From: Chryseobacterium kimseyorum
Lineage (GTDB): Bacteria > Bacteroidota > Bacteroidia > Flavobacteriales > Weeksellaceae
Reading direction: 5' to 3'
NCBI RefSeq assembly: GCF_025971945.1
Contig: NZ_JAPDHW010000020.1
Coordinates: forward strand, 1-50,882
DNA: 50,882 nucleotides
Shown here: piece by piece, positions 43,580 to 50,882 of the stretch
Position numbering within the stretch: the first letter of the stretch is position 1
Layout of the letters: each line of letters begins with the position of its first letter
Notes under the pieces: model-generated
What the model saw: only the letters and a program-made list of their open reading frames with translations
What the model was told of the DNA's origin: nothing
Database searches by the model: none
Program-made: the position numbers and the translations under genes

Positions 43580-44347
43580 TTAGTCAAATTGTTTTGCTTT
43601 TTCCCAGAGAATATCCATTTCTTCAAGCGACATTTCGCCCAATTTTAAATTTTCCTTTAAGGCTAAATTTTCCATTTTCTGGAATCTTGAAATGAACTTC
43701 AGATTGGTTCTTTCCAAAGCAGAATCCGGGTTTAAACCTGAAATTCTTGCATAGTTAATCAGTGAGAAAAACACATCTCCCAATTCCTGCTCTTTTTTCC
43801 CTGAATCAGTTTCGTCATGAAATTCCTGAATTTCTTCATCCACTTTTTTCCACGCATCTTCTGCATCATGAAATTCAAAACCAATTCCCTTCACTTTATC
43901 CTGAATTCTGTACGCTTTTACCATACTTGGCAATCCCTTCGGAACTCCGCCCAGAATAGATTTATTCCCTTCTTTCAGTTTAAGTTTTTCCCAGTTTTGT
44001 TTTACTTCTTCTTCGTCTTTCACTTCAGTATCACCATAAATATGAGGATGACGGAAAATCAGCTTTTCGTTTAAAGAATTGATGACATCGGCGATATCAA
44101 AACTCTCTTTCTCCGAACCTATTTTAGCATAAAAAACCAAATGCAGAAGCACGTCGCCTAGTTCTTTTTTAATTTCTATTAAATCTTCCTGCAAAAGCGC
44201 ATCTGAAAGTTCATACGTTTCTTCCAATGTCAGATGACGAAGCGTCTGAAGCGTCTGTTTTTGATCCCAAGGACATTTTTCACGAAGGTCATCCATAATA
44301 TCCAATAGTCTTCCGAAAGCTTCGAGTTTTTCCTGTCTGGTATTCAT
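43580..44347 (-). CDS. mazG: Nucleoside triphosphate pyrophosphohydrolase MazG
   Basis: A 255-residue enzyme cleaving NTPs and dNTPs to NMP and pyrophosphate, limiting ppGpp or aberrant nucleotides. Two MazG domains are visible: the first with REKCPWDQKQTLQTLRHLTLEETYEL (E-E-x-x-E metal motif) and KKELGDVLLHLVFYA (E-x-x-D), the second with the shorter EEIQEFHDE and EQELGDVFFSLINYAR. I chose ATG 44347 (MNTRQEKLEAF) rather than the one 8 codons upstream. First gene of the mazG-FUSC-lipoprotein set. Confidence 0.93.
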   Translation of the reverse strand: MNTRQEKLEAFGRLLDIMDDLREKCPWDQKQTLQTLRHLTLEETYELSDALLQEDLIEIKKELGDVLLHLVFYAKIGSEKESFDIADVINSLNEKLIFRHPHIYGDTEVKDEEEVKQNWEKLKLKEGNKSILGGVPKGLPSMVKAYRIQDKVKGIGFEFHDAEDAWKKVDEEIQEFHDETDSGKKEQELGDVFFSLINYARISGLNPDSALERTNLKFISRFQKMENLALKENLKLGEMSLEEMDILWEKAKQFD

Positions 44348-44405
44348 AATTTGAGTGTTGATTTCATGCAAATTTAAGGTAAATCTTTATTAGTTCTTTT
44401 GTCTT

Positions 44406-44626
44406 GAAATCAAAGATTCGACGAAATCAAACAAAAGAATCAGTCCCGAAGCCTCGGGAAAAGACTTGGAAAATTCCGCTAAAAATTAATAACCGATCCT
44501 ACAATTCCCAAAACTCGTGCGAATTCTCAATCAATTCTTCAGTTCAAAATTGATTTCACGCTTCAAACAGTTGGAATTTTTTAACGGATTAACATTTAAT
44601 TTTGACTCCGTCGAATCTTTGATTTC
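44406..44626. repeat. 221-bp MITE-like element with 18-bp terminal inverted repeats
   Basis: GAAATCAAAGATTCGACG (44406-44423) and its exact reverse complement (44609-44626) bound a gene-free stretch that also holds the small palindrome TCCCGAAGCCTCGGGA (44443-44458). It lies between mazG and the DUF5606 gene. No clear target-site duplication. Rather than a mobile element it could be a dispersed repeat pair or a structured untranslated region. Confidence 0.55.
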
Positions 44627-44671
44627 TTAACGCTCCATTTTTCCTAAGTCAATTTTTTTTAGCCTAAAAAC

Positions 44672-44699
44672 AAAAAACCTCATCATTACTGATAAGGTT
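44672..44699 (-). terminator. Terminator after the DUF5606 gene
   Basis: A 10-bp stem (one G-T pair; arms 44690-44699 and 44676-44685) with a GTAA loop, followed on the minus strand by a run of T. Confidence 0.8.
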
Positions 44700-44722
44700 T
44701 TGTATAAATTCAGATAAATTGA

Positions 44723-45286
44723 TTATCCCATTTTTCTGTGTGTACTTTTTGTAGCTGCCTTAGCTCCTGTACTTGCTTTTACTTTTGGAGTTGCAGGCTT
44801 ATCTGCTTTTGGAGCTGCTTTCTTAGGAGCTGCCTTTTCTCCGGTGATATCACCTTCAGCGCTTTCTCCTTCTACAGTTTCCGTCTCAGCTTTTACGAAG
44901 CTTTCCGGAGTGATGTATCCTGCTTTGTGAAGAATGTTGTACCATTGAGCTAACTTTTTGATGTCAGAAAAATATACTCTTTCTGTATCATAATTTGGAA
45001 GAGATGCTCCCATAAACTCTTTCAACTCATCCTCAGAAGATTTGTGAGAAATCGTTTCTTTGTACTCATAGTTTTTAGCAATATTTTCAAAAACTTCGAA
45101 CAAAGGAACTTCTTTATCGAATGTAAACATTGCGATATTATCCAACAAACTCACCTGGCTTGAGTTACCGATGCTTACTTTCTTTTTTGTTGTAACGTCT
45201 TCAATAATAAATCCGTTTTTCAATTGCGAAACTAATTTGTAAAGACCTGGTTTACCAGAAATCGAAATTATTTTTTCTAACAGCAT
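44723..45286 (-). CDS. DUF5606 protein with Lys/Ala-rich tail
   Basis: I chose ATG 45286 (MLLEKIISISGKPGLYKLVSQLKNGFI), giving 187 residues; the frame is open 12 codons further, but those look like spacer. Residues about 1-140 match the Bacteroidota DUF5606 family (GKPGLYKLV, SLLDNIAMFTFDKEVPL, KKLAQWYNILHKAGYI). The C-terminal 45 residues are Lys, Ala and Pro-rich (KAAPKKAAPKADKPATPKV), like histone H1-type tails, which hints at nucleic-acid contact. It lies 75 bp after def on the same strand. Function not established. Confidence 0.85.
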   Translation of the reverse strand: MLLEKIISISGKPGLYKLVSQLKNGFIIEDVTTKKKVSIGNSSQVSLLDNIAMFTFDKEVPLFEVFENIAKNYEYKETISHKSSEDELKEFMGASLPNYDTERVYFSDIKKLAQWYNILHKAGYITPESFVKAETETVEGESAEGDITGEKAAPKKAAPKADKPATPKVKASTGAKAATKSTHRKMG

Positions 45287-45361
45287 AATCTTATTTTTTT
45301 TAAATTTTAGCAATTTGCTCAAGACAAACTGCAGTTTATTGTTTATTTATTTTCTATTTTT

Positions 45362-45934
45362 TTACTTCGGAAACCTCATTTTGTAGCTGATGGCTACGTC
45401 ACCCTGAGAAATTTTCACCAATTTACCTTTGACCAGTTTTTTCTTTAGAGAACTCAAATGATCAGTAAATAACGTCCCTTCAATATGGTCATATTCATGC
45501 TGAATTACGCGGGCTCTAATATCGGAAAAAGTTTCTTTATGCTTAACAAAATTTTCGTCATAATATTCTATAACGATCGTACTTTTTCTCTTCACATCTT
45601 CTCTTACATCGGGAATCGAAAGACAGCCTTCATTAAACTTCCACTCTTCACCAGACTCTTCAAGAATCTGAGCATTGATGAATACTTTCTTGAAATCTTT
45701 CAGCTCCTCGGCAATATCTTCATAATCTTCATCTTCTGCCAACGGAGTTACATCTACGATAAAAATACGGATATCAAGACCAATCTGTGGCGCTGCAAGC
45801 CCAATACCATTGGCACTGTACATCGTCTCAAACATATTGTCGATGAGCTCCTGCAGACCAGGATAATCTTTATCTATATCTTTTCCTACTTTTCTCAAAA
45901 CAGGATCTCCAAAGGCTCTAATTGGTAAAATCAT
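45362..45934 (-). CDS. def: Peptide deformylase
   Basis: A 190-residue Fe/Zn enzyme removing the N-formyl group from nascent proteins at the ribosome. The three motifs are intact: GIGLAAPQIG (43-52), EGCLSIP (Cys104) and QHEYDH (His146, Glu147, His150). Length is normal. It overlaps the ruvX stop by 4 bp, so the two are coupled. Confidence 0.96.
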   Translation of the reverse strand: MILPIRAFGDPVLRKVGKDIDKDYPGLQELIDNMFETMYSANGIGLAAPQIGLDIRIFIVDVTPLAEDEDYEDIAEELKDFKKVFINAQILEESGEEWKFNEGCLSIPDVREDVKRKSTIVIEYYDENFVKHKETFSDIRARVIQHEYDHIEGTLFTDHLSSLKKKLVKGKLVKISQGDVAISYKMRFPK

Positions 45935-46347
45935 CTTGTTCTTTGTTCTAAAAAATTCTGCAATATGATGGTTGCGCTTACTCTATCTATTAATCCTTTC
46001 TCCTGTCTCTGTTTTTTACTTTTCCCGCTTTGGGAGATAAAAAAAGAGGCCATTTTTGATGTAAATCTCTCATCCAAACGATGAACCTGAATGGCAGGAA
46101 ATTCAATTTTGAAACTTTCTATAAATTTCAGAATATCAGTTTCCACTTCAGAAAGATTTCCCTTCAAATCTGTCGGCAGACCCACGACAATGTCTTCAAC
46201 TTTGTTTTCGCTGAAATATTTCTTCAAAAATCCCATTAAAAACTTCGTTTCTACAGTCTGCAGTGCACTGGCGATAATCCTCATATCATCGGTTACTGCA
46301 AGGCCACAGCGAGCCTTTCCGTAGTCTATCGCAAGGATTTGTCCCAT
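45931..46347 (-). CDS. ruvX: Putative pre-16S rRNA nuclease / Holliday junction resolvase-like YqgF
   Basis: A 138-residue RNase H-fold protein. Conserved elements are IDYGKARCGLAVTD (first catalytic Asp), VVGLPTDLKG, HRLDERFTSK (Glu) and IDRVSATIILQNFL (Asp). YqgF is needed for 16S 5' end processing in E. coli and was first proposed as a Holliday junction resolvase. It is followed by def with a 4-bp overlap, as in many Bacteroidota. Confidence 0.94.
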   Translation of the reverse strand: MGQILAIDYGKARCGLAVTDDMRIIASALQTVETKFLMGFLKKYFSENKVEDIVVGLPTDLKGNLSEVETDILKFIESFKIEFPAIQVHRLDERFTSKMASFFISQSGKSKKQRQEKGLIDRVSATIILQNFLEQRTR

Positions 46348-46462
46348 AAGTCTGCAAATTTAAGAAATTTTAATGATTTTATCCATAACGTAGTTTTTTT
46401 TATAAAATGATGTCACTTTCCACAATTTTTTTTTATAATTTTAATATTCCAAACTCAGAACT

Positions 46463-46939
46463 ATGAAGAATCTCATCCTTGTAAGACATGCAAAAAGCGA
46501 TTGGCCGGAAGAAATGGACGATTTTGACAGACCATTGGCAGACAAAGGTTTACAGGACGCATTGAAAATGTCTAAATTTCTTAAAAACCAAAATATCCTG
46601 ATCGATCAGTTTGTGTCGAGTCCTGCGGTGAGAGCTCTAAGTACGTGTAAAGTTTTTAACCAAACTTATCGTTTAGATCTGACAACAAACGACAAACTTT
46701 ATAATCCCTCAGAAAACAATTTCAATTCTGTCATTTATGATTTGGACGATCAGATAAATTCTGTCGCTCTGTTTTCTCACAACAACGGAATTTCAAATTT
46801 TGCCAATTATATAACTGACAACATTTTCCATTTTTCAACATGTGGTGTCGCAGGTTTTGAAATCGATTGCAATTCGTGGTCTGAATTTGACGGTGCGAAG
46901 AAAAAGTTTTTGTTTTATTATGAGCCTAATAAAATTTAA
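46463..46939 (+). CDS. sixA: SixA-type histidine phosphatase
   Basis: A 158-residue member of the histidine phosphatase superfamily. LVRHAKSDWPEE (Arg7-His8, the phospho-accepting RH motif), FDRPLADKG and SSPAVRALSTCK are seen; the second catalytic His is in FSHNNGISNF. SixA removes phosphate from phosphohistidine in His-containing phosphotransfer domains; small-molecule targets are possible in this group. It converges on the T9SS protein gene with 12 bp between stops. Confidence 0.88.
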   Translation: MKNLILVRHAKSDWPEEMDDFDRPLADKGLQDALKMSKFLKNQNILIDQFVSSPAVRALSTCKVFNQTYRLDLTTNDKLYNPSENNFNSVIYDLDDQINSVALFSHNNGISNFANYITDNIFHFSTCGVAGFEIDCNSWSEFDGAKKKFLFYYEPNKI

Positions 46940-46951
46940 ACATTTTTACAC

Positions 46952-48130
46952 TTACTTTTTAATAATCTTCTTGGACGTTTTTTTATTGTCAGATTTGATA
47001 ACTACCAAATACTGTCCTGATTTCAAATGATGAATATTAATAGATTTTGAGGGATTAGAGATTGAAAATACTAATCTTCCTGCTGTATCAAATATTTCCA
47101 CACTTTGAATTTTATTTTCTGTAGAAATATCAAAAACATCTACTACCGGATTAGGATAAATTTTTACGTTATTAGTTACAGATTGATTTTCTGCTACACT
47201 AAGAACGTCATTGCAGGTTGAATTTACGATGCAAGATGAATTGTAGCCAGACGATGGATTAGAAACAATTGTATTTTGAATGGTTGAAATTTGGCTGGAA
47301 TCACAACAGATATACTGCAGATTTGGGGTCACACTGAAATTCATAGTTTCAATAGCACCATTTTTTATATACAAAGAAGTTAAATCAGTATTTCCCCAAA
47401 TATTAAGGTAATCCAATTGATTTTGATCTTCAAAATTTAATGTTGTAAAATAATTATTATGTAAATCTACCCAGGTTAGACTATGCAGTCCTGTTAAATC
47501 AATTGTAGTAAGAACACTACCGGAGATTTGGACGTATTCAAGATTATTGCATCCCAATACCTGAGCTGAGGCAAGAAGATCATTCATAGCACAATCGATC
47601 TCTTTCAAAGCAGAATGGTTTGATACATTCAGAGATGTAAGAGTCGTATTGTAAAATCTCACTTTCTCTAGGGCTGTACAAGTACTCAGATCAACAGTAT
47701 CTAAATTAAAACTGTCTTCAATTTTTAATTCTAAAAGTCCGGTATTTCCCTGCAGATTTACTGTTTGAAGAACATTACCCACGTGGGTATAATATTTTAG
47801 CATCGGCATTTGATGCAAATCGACTGTCGTAATATCGTTTGAGTATATATTCAGGCTGGAAACATTTGTGAAATTTCTAATCCCTTCCACAGAGCTTACT
47901 CCTCCAAGCTCAATATTTAGATAACCGACCAATGAGGCTTCAATCAATGAAATTTCGCCATCATTATTAGAATCAATTTTAAAAAAATTACCGTTAAGAT
48001 CTTTTGCTGTAGTTACATTAGGTCCTGCCCCAACAAGAACTGCTTTAAAAACAGGGTCCGGGAAAACAATATTTTGGCTATTCATTAACAGGAAAACCAA
48101 AATAAATACTGAAGTAAATATTTTTTTCAT
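46952..48130 (-). CDS. Secreted LRR-like protein with T9SS sorting domain
   Basis: A 392-residue exported protein: signal peptide (MKKIFTSVFILVFLLMNSQ), an EF-hand-like calcium loop DSNNDGEISLIEA (53-65), then irregular leucine-rich repeats (about 70-290; for example LTSLNVSNHSALKEIDC, LTTIDLTGLHSLTWVDLHNN) of the Bacteroidota surface type. A Cys-containing link (about 275-308) leads to a C-terminal type A sorting domain starting VKIYPNPV and ending KTSKKIIKK. T9SS would export it to the surface or medium. Ligand unknown. Confidence 0.88.
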   Translation of the reverse strand: MKKIFTSVFILVFLLMNSQNIVFPDPVFKAVLVGAGPNVTTAKDLNGNFFKIDSNNDGEISLIEASLVGYLNIELGGVSSVEGIRNFTNVSSLNIYSNDITTVDLHQMPMLKYYTHVGNVLQTVNLQGNTGLLELKIEDSFNLDTVDLSTCTALEKVRFYNTTLTSLNVSNHSALKEIDCAMNDLLASAQVLGCNNLEYVQISGSVLTTIDLTGLHSLTWVDLHNNYFTTLNFEDQNQLDYLNIWGNTDLTSLYIKNGAIETMNFSVTPNLQYICCDSSQISTIQNTIVSNPSSGYNSSCIVNSTCNDVLSVAENQSVTNNVKIYPNPVVDVFDISTENKIQSVEIFDTAGRLVFSISNPSKSINIHHLKSGQYLVVIKSDNKKTSKKIIKK

Positions 48131-48247
48131 TAGATGTGTGTTTCAACAAAGATAAAAGAAAATTTACATTCAAAAACAATTCTAGATAAATATTCACCAC
48201 AGTGATATAAAATATTTAATTTTTATACCATTAGGAATTTTCTTAAT

Positions 48248-48272
48248 AAAAAAACGGGCTCAAAGCCCGTTT
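48248..48272 (-). terminator. Terminator after the serine hydrolase gene
   Basis: A 9-bp perfect stem AAACGGGCT/AGCCCGTTT (48252-48260 and 48264-48272) with loop CAA; on the minus strand it is followed by a T run. It lies 50 bp past the stop codon. Confidence 0.85.
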
Positions 48273-48321
48273 CTACTGATATTTTATAAAGTATGAGAGC
48301 CTGTTTAAAATTTCATGAAAA

Positions 48322-49863
48322 TTATTTTCTTTTTAAATCTAAATCATCAAAATCAAAACTGAAATCTGTGATATCTGAAATCGCTTTCATCTTTGCCGAT
48401 TCTGCCTTTCCGTTTTCATCGTAGCTGAAAATAATGTAAGCATCGGCATCGTAGCTTCGGTCATCCCATTTAACGATAAAAGAATTGTTTGAATAAGGAA
48501 GCAGTTCGCCTTTCAGTCTCGGAGAATTTTTACATGAAATTCTGTAGGTATTTCCCTGCTGAACAATTTCTACATCCCCAAACCAGACATCATTATATTT
48601 CCCGACAAACTGCTCGGCTGTAGGCTGAAGGTTTTTATCTTTTTTAAAGGCTTCTGATTTTGCGAACGCTTCTTTTTTCTGTTTTTCATATTCCGCGTTG
48701 GCTTTTGACATTCTGTCACCGTACGTCTTCAGCCAGTTTCTGTCGGCAACGCCTAAATATGAATCTTTCACAGTGTTTGTAATTGTGTTGAACGCTGCTC
48801 CAGACTGCTGGTTTGTCAACACAACGATTCCCAGTTTCATATCCGGAATTAAGGTAAACTGAGTTACCGTTCCAATTAAACCACCTGTATGCTGAACCTG
48901 TTTATGACCTTTTATATCGCTTAAGAACCAACCTAATCCATAACCGTAAAAACCTGTATCATAAGGATTCTTCATCGCTACCGGACTTGCAATCTGTAAA
49001 TTCCAAAGCTGCTGAATCTGTTTGTCGGAAACTAATTTCTTTCCGTCTTTCGTTGTAAATCCGTTGAGAAGAAATTCTGCCCAGGTCGTCATATCCTTAA
49101 TGTTACTCATAATTCCTCCCGCCGCATTTGCTGTTTCATTCCAGTCATGAGGTACAGCGATTACTTTTCCGTCTGCAGGCGCATGCGCGTCGATTTTATT
49201 GGCAACTGCTTTTGCTCTGTTATAACTTCCGAAACTAGCGTTCATTCCTACAGGTTTCATAATTCTCTGTTCAATAAATTCTGCCCACGTCAACCCGGAA
49301 ACTCTGTGAATTACTTCTCCGGCAACAATAAACATGACATTATTATAATCTAATGTTGTTCTGAAAGGATTTTCAGGTTTTAAGTATCTTACATTATGAA
49401 CGATATCATTCACCGTTAAACTTCCACCTTCCGGAAAGAACATTAAATCGCCCTGTCCCAAACCTAATCCTGCTCTGTGCGTCACTAAATCTCTGATGGT
49501 CACATTTTGCGAAACGTAGGCATCATTCATCTGAAATTCAGGCAGGTATTTTGACACTTTATCATCCCAGTTCAGCTTTCCTTCATCTGCCAAAATCGCA
49601 AGTGCCGTACAGGTAAACGCTTTTGAATTAGAAGCAATTCCAACGAGAGTTGTATCATCCATAGGCTGTTTCGACGTTAATGAACTTACTCCAAAACCTT
49701 TAGAGTAAATAATTTTCCCGTCTTTGATGACTCCCACAGACATTCCCGGAACTTCAAAGGTTTTTAAAGTATTTTGAATGAGTTCATCCAATTTCTTTTC
49801 TTCGACCTGAGCGAATGTGATAAAGGAGACGAGTACAAAGAATAGAGATAGCTTTTGCTTCAT
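48322..49863 (-). CDS. Class C beta-lactamase-like serine hydrolase with DUF3471 domain
   Basis: I chose ATG 49863 (MKQKLSLFFVLVSFITFAQVEEK), giving 513 residues with a signal peptide; the frame is open 61 codons further but that part is non-coding in character. Catalytic motifs: S-x-x-K at Ser78-Lys81 (ASNSKAF), Y-N-N at 173-175, and HTG at 325-327. Residues about 370-513 form a DUF3471-like beta domain (VGKYNDVWFGDVEI). Such periplasmic enzymes are usually D-aminopeptidases, esterases or penicillin-binding relatives, so beta-lactam resistance should not be assumed. TAACTTTG at 49885-49878 is a candidate -7 box. Confidence 0.9.
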   Translation of the reverse strand: MKQKLSLFFVLVSFITFAQVEEKKLDELIQNTLKTFEVPGMSVGVIKDGKIIYSKGFGVSSLTSKQPMDDTTLVGIASNSKAFTCTALAILADEGKLNWDDKVSKYLPEFQMNDAYVSQNVTIRDLVTHRAGLGLGQGDLMFFPEGGSLTVNDIVHNVRYLKPENPFRTTLDYNNVMFIVAGEVIHRVSGLTWAEFIEQRIMKPVGMNASFGSYNRAKAVANKIDAHAPADGKVIAVPHDWNETANAAGGIMSNIKDMTTWAEFLLNGFTTKDGKKLVSDKQIQQLWNLQIASPVAMKNPYDTGFYGYGLGWFLSDIKGHKQVQHTGGLIGTVTQFTLIPDMKLGIVVLTNQQSGAAFNTITNTVKDSYLGVADRNWLKTYGDRMSKANAEYEKQKKEAFAKSEAFKKDKNLQPTAEQFVGKYNDVWFGDVEIVQQGNTYRISCKNSPRLKGELLPYSNNSFIVKWDDRSYDADAYIIFSYDENGKAESAKMKAISDITDFSFDFDDLDLKRK

Positions 49864-49877
49864 TTTTTTAATTTTTC

Positions 49878-49885
49878 CAAAGTTA
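49878..49885 (-). promoter_or_regulatory. Candidate -7 box of the serine hydrolase gene
   Basis: TAACTTTG (TAnnTTTG type) on the minus strand, 14 nt before the ATG; it supports the start at 49863. No clear -33 element. Confidence 0.4.
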
Positions 49886-49905
49886 ATCAATTCGGGATTA
49901 TTGAG

Positions 49906-49913
49906 TAAATTTG
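49906..49913 (+). promoter_or_regulatory. Candidate -7 box for the phosphoesterase gene
   Basis: TAAATTTG on the + strand in the divergent gap; it would give a leader of about 120 nt before the ATG at 50039. Confidence 0.35.
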
Positions 49914-49957
49914 CGACTGATTGAAAACCGCAAAAGAGGCAAAAGATTTTTGCACTT

Positions 49958-49996
49958 AAGCTTTCAAAGTCTGTAAAACGATTTTGAAAGCTTTTT
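49958..49996 (+). promoter_or_regulatory. Leader hairpin/possible attenuator upstream of the phosphoesterase gene
   Basis: An 11-bp perfect stem AAGCTTTCAAA/TTTGAAAGCTT (49958-49968 and 49983-49993) with a 14-nt loop, followed by a short T run on the + strand and placed 43 nt before the ATG. It has the shape of a weak terminator inside a 5' leader. Confidence 0.45.
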
Positions 49997-50038
49997 AAAT
50001 AATTTCTTTTGATTTTCGAAGTAAAAAATGAAATTTTA

Positions 50039-50536
50039 ATGACCAAAATCCTTCTCCTCTCCGATTCCCACTCTTACATTGATGACCGAATTTTAGATTA
50101 TGCAAAACAGGCTGATGAGATTTGGCACTGCGGAGATTTCGGGAGTTTTGAAATCATTGAACAGCTTGAAAAAATAAAACCTTTAAAAGGGGTTTGGGGA
50201 AATATCGACGGCGCAAAAATCCGTTCAGAATTTCCTGAGGTCAACCGGTTTTTCTGCGAAAAAGTTGAAGTTCTGATGATTCACATCGGTGGTTATCCCG
50301 GAAAATACACGCCACTGGCTCAGAAAGAAATTTCAGTGAAAGCTCCGAAGTTGTTTATATCAGGACATTCTCATATTTTGAAGGCGATGTACGATCAGAA
50401 AAACAATCTGTTGCATTTAAATCCTGGAGCTTGTGGAAAACAGGGATGGCATAAAATGAGAACGATGATGCGGTTTGTAGTTGATGGAGAGGAAATAAAA
50501 GATCTGGAGGTAATTGAACTGGGAGCGAAAGTTTAA
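50039..50536 (+). CDS. YfcE/MJ0936-type metallophosphoesterase
   Basis: I chose ATG 50039 (MTKILLLSDSHSYIDD), 165 residues, the family's normal size; ten upstream codons are leader. Two-metal ligands are visible: Asp9 and His11 (SDSH), Asp33 (CGDFG), Asn55 (GNID), the MIHIGGYPG His and SGHSH. YfcE proteins hydrolyse phosphodiesters such as cyclic nucleotides or bis(p-nitrophenyl) phosphate in vitro; the cell substrate is unsettled. It is divergent from the serine hydrolase gene. Confidence 0.9.
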   Translation: MTKILLLSDSHSYIDDRILDYAKQADEIWHCGDFGSFEIIEQLEKIKPLKGVWGNIDGAKIRSEFPEVNRFFCEKVEVLMIHIGGYPGKYTPLAQKEISVKAPKLFISGHSHILKAMYDQKNNLLHLNPGACGKQGWHKMRTMMRFVVDGEEIKDLEVIELGAKV

Positions 50537-50693
50537 TTTGAAAACACAAATATCACAAAGGATTTTCATTATTAACCCTAAAGAAATTTGTAAGGATTTA
50601 TGATAAAATTTTTAATTGGTTGGAAAAGCTTTAAAAGTTATCTTACTAAATAAAATTCACTTTGTTTCTCGCAATGATAAATCGATGTAATGC

Positions 50694-50756
50694 AGGAATT
50701 CCCCTCCAGAGGAGAAGTGGTGGAAATTCTGAAGGGATTTTTGACGGGTGGTTTTA
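50694..50756. repeat. Dispersed intergenic repeat (CCCCTCCAGAGGAG type)
   Basis: The unit has a CCTCCAGAGGAG palindrome, then GTGGTGGAAATTCTGAAGG and TTTTTGACGGGTGG. I recall such GAATTCCCCTCC...GACGGGGTGG units as frequent intergenic repeats in Flavobacteriia; copy number must be checked in the genome. Confidence 0.5.
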
Positions 50757-50793
50757 GCCCCGATGTTCTATGTTAATCTGCAAATTCTTTAAG

Positions 50794-50882
50794 TTAAAAT
50801 TTTAAGGTTTTCTGATAATCTGCCTGATAAGCTATTTTGTTTTTCACTACACCGAAACAGATCCTTAAAAGCTTGTTGCAAA
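50794..50882 (-). pseudogene. C-terminal end of a probable IS110-type transposase, cut by window edge
   Basis: The minus-strand frame entering from the right edge reads NKLLRICFGVVKNKIAYQADYQ and stops at 50794. The K-L-L-R-x-x-F/Y-x-V-x-K-N-x-x-x-Y pattern resembles the very C-terminus of IS110/Transposase_20 proteins. Only 28 residues are visible, so whether it is intact or a relic cannot be told. Confidence 0.5.

Noticed and set aside
48322..49863. Calling the serine hydrolase an antibiotic-resistance beta-lactamase
   Set aside because: Motifs fit the broad class C/serine hydrolase group and the DUF3471 domain points to peptidase or esterase relatives.
49864..50046. N-terminal extension of the serine hydrolase
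   Set aside because: It would bury the signal peptide at residue 62 and overlap the divergent gene's leader; ATG 49863 is clearly better.

Overview
The window reads as a chromosomal segment of a Weeksellaceae/Flavobacteriia bacterium close to Chryseobacterium. The support is low GC, type IX secretion C-terminal sorting domains on secreted proteins, candidate flavobacterial promoters (TAnnTTTG -7 boxes), DUF5606, DUF349 and YugP-type housekeeping genes, a short NuoG, and no strong Shine-Dalgarno sequences. The genus is an inference; no 16S gene is present.

Layout. 1-960: the end of a DUF262 (GmrSD/DndB-like) gene cut by the window edge, next to a CAT-anticodon tRNA with a clear promoter and terminator. 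1022-11389: housekeeping genes (methylmalonyl-CoA epimerase, rbfA, a LolC/E-type permease, a T9SS-exported endonuclease I, aroE, a DUF349 protein, ribD, a YigZ/IMPACT protein, a zinc metallopeptidase, a GNAT-like protein, a small membrane protein). 11511-26085: a complete nuoA-N respiratory complex I operon on the + strand, with a beta-barrel-like secreted protein gene between nuoF and nuoG, several spacers filled with short degenerate repeats, and a terminator after nuoN.

26184-31806 is the accessory part. A LysM protein, a LysM-DUF4280 (PAAR-like) protein, a 739-residue modular protein with a lysozyme-like C-terminus and a small lipoprotein look like an orphan contractile-injection (T6SS-iii/eCIS-type) effector-immunity cassette. 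Behind it lies a frameshifted M23 peptidase fragment with its own truncated lipoprotein, then an abrupt join to a truncated sdhC fragment on the other strand. An SDR oxidoreductase and a Crp-family regulator follow.

34284-41508 holds a GAF-domain protein, an HD phosphohydrolase fused to a Pycsar-effector-type membrane domain (PycTM/DUF5706), and a huge calcineurin-phosphatase/outer-membrane-barrel lipoprotein: a possible nucleotide-signalling neighbourhood with no cyclase in sight. 41623-50536 returns to housekeeping and envelope genes (beta-propeller lipoprotein, FUSC, mazG, DUF5606, def, ruvX, sixA, a T9SS LRR protein, a serine hydrolase, a YfcE-type phosphoesterase). A 221-bp stretch with 18-bp terminal inverted repeats lies in the gap between mazG and the DUF5606 gene. 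The window ends in a dispersed repeat and a probable IS110-type transposase tail.

All assignments come from reading motifs by eye; no database search was run.
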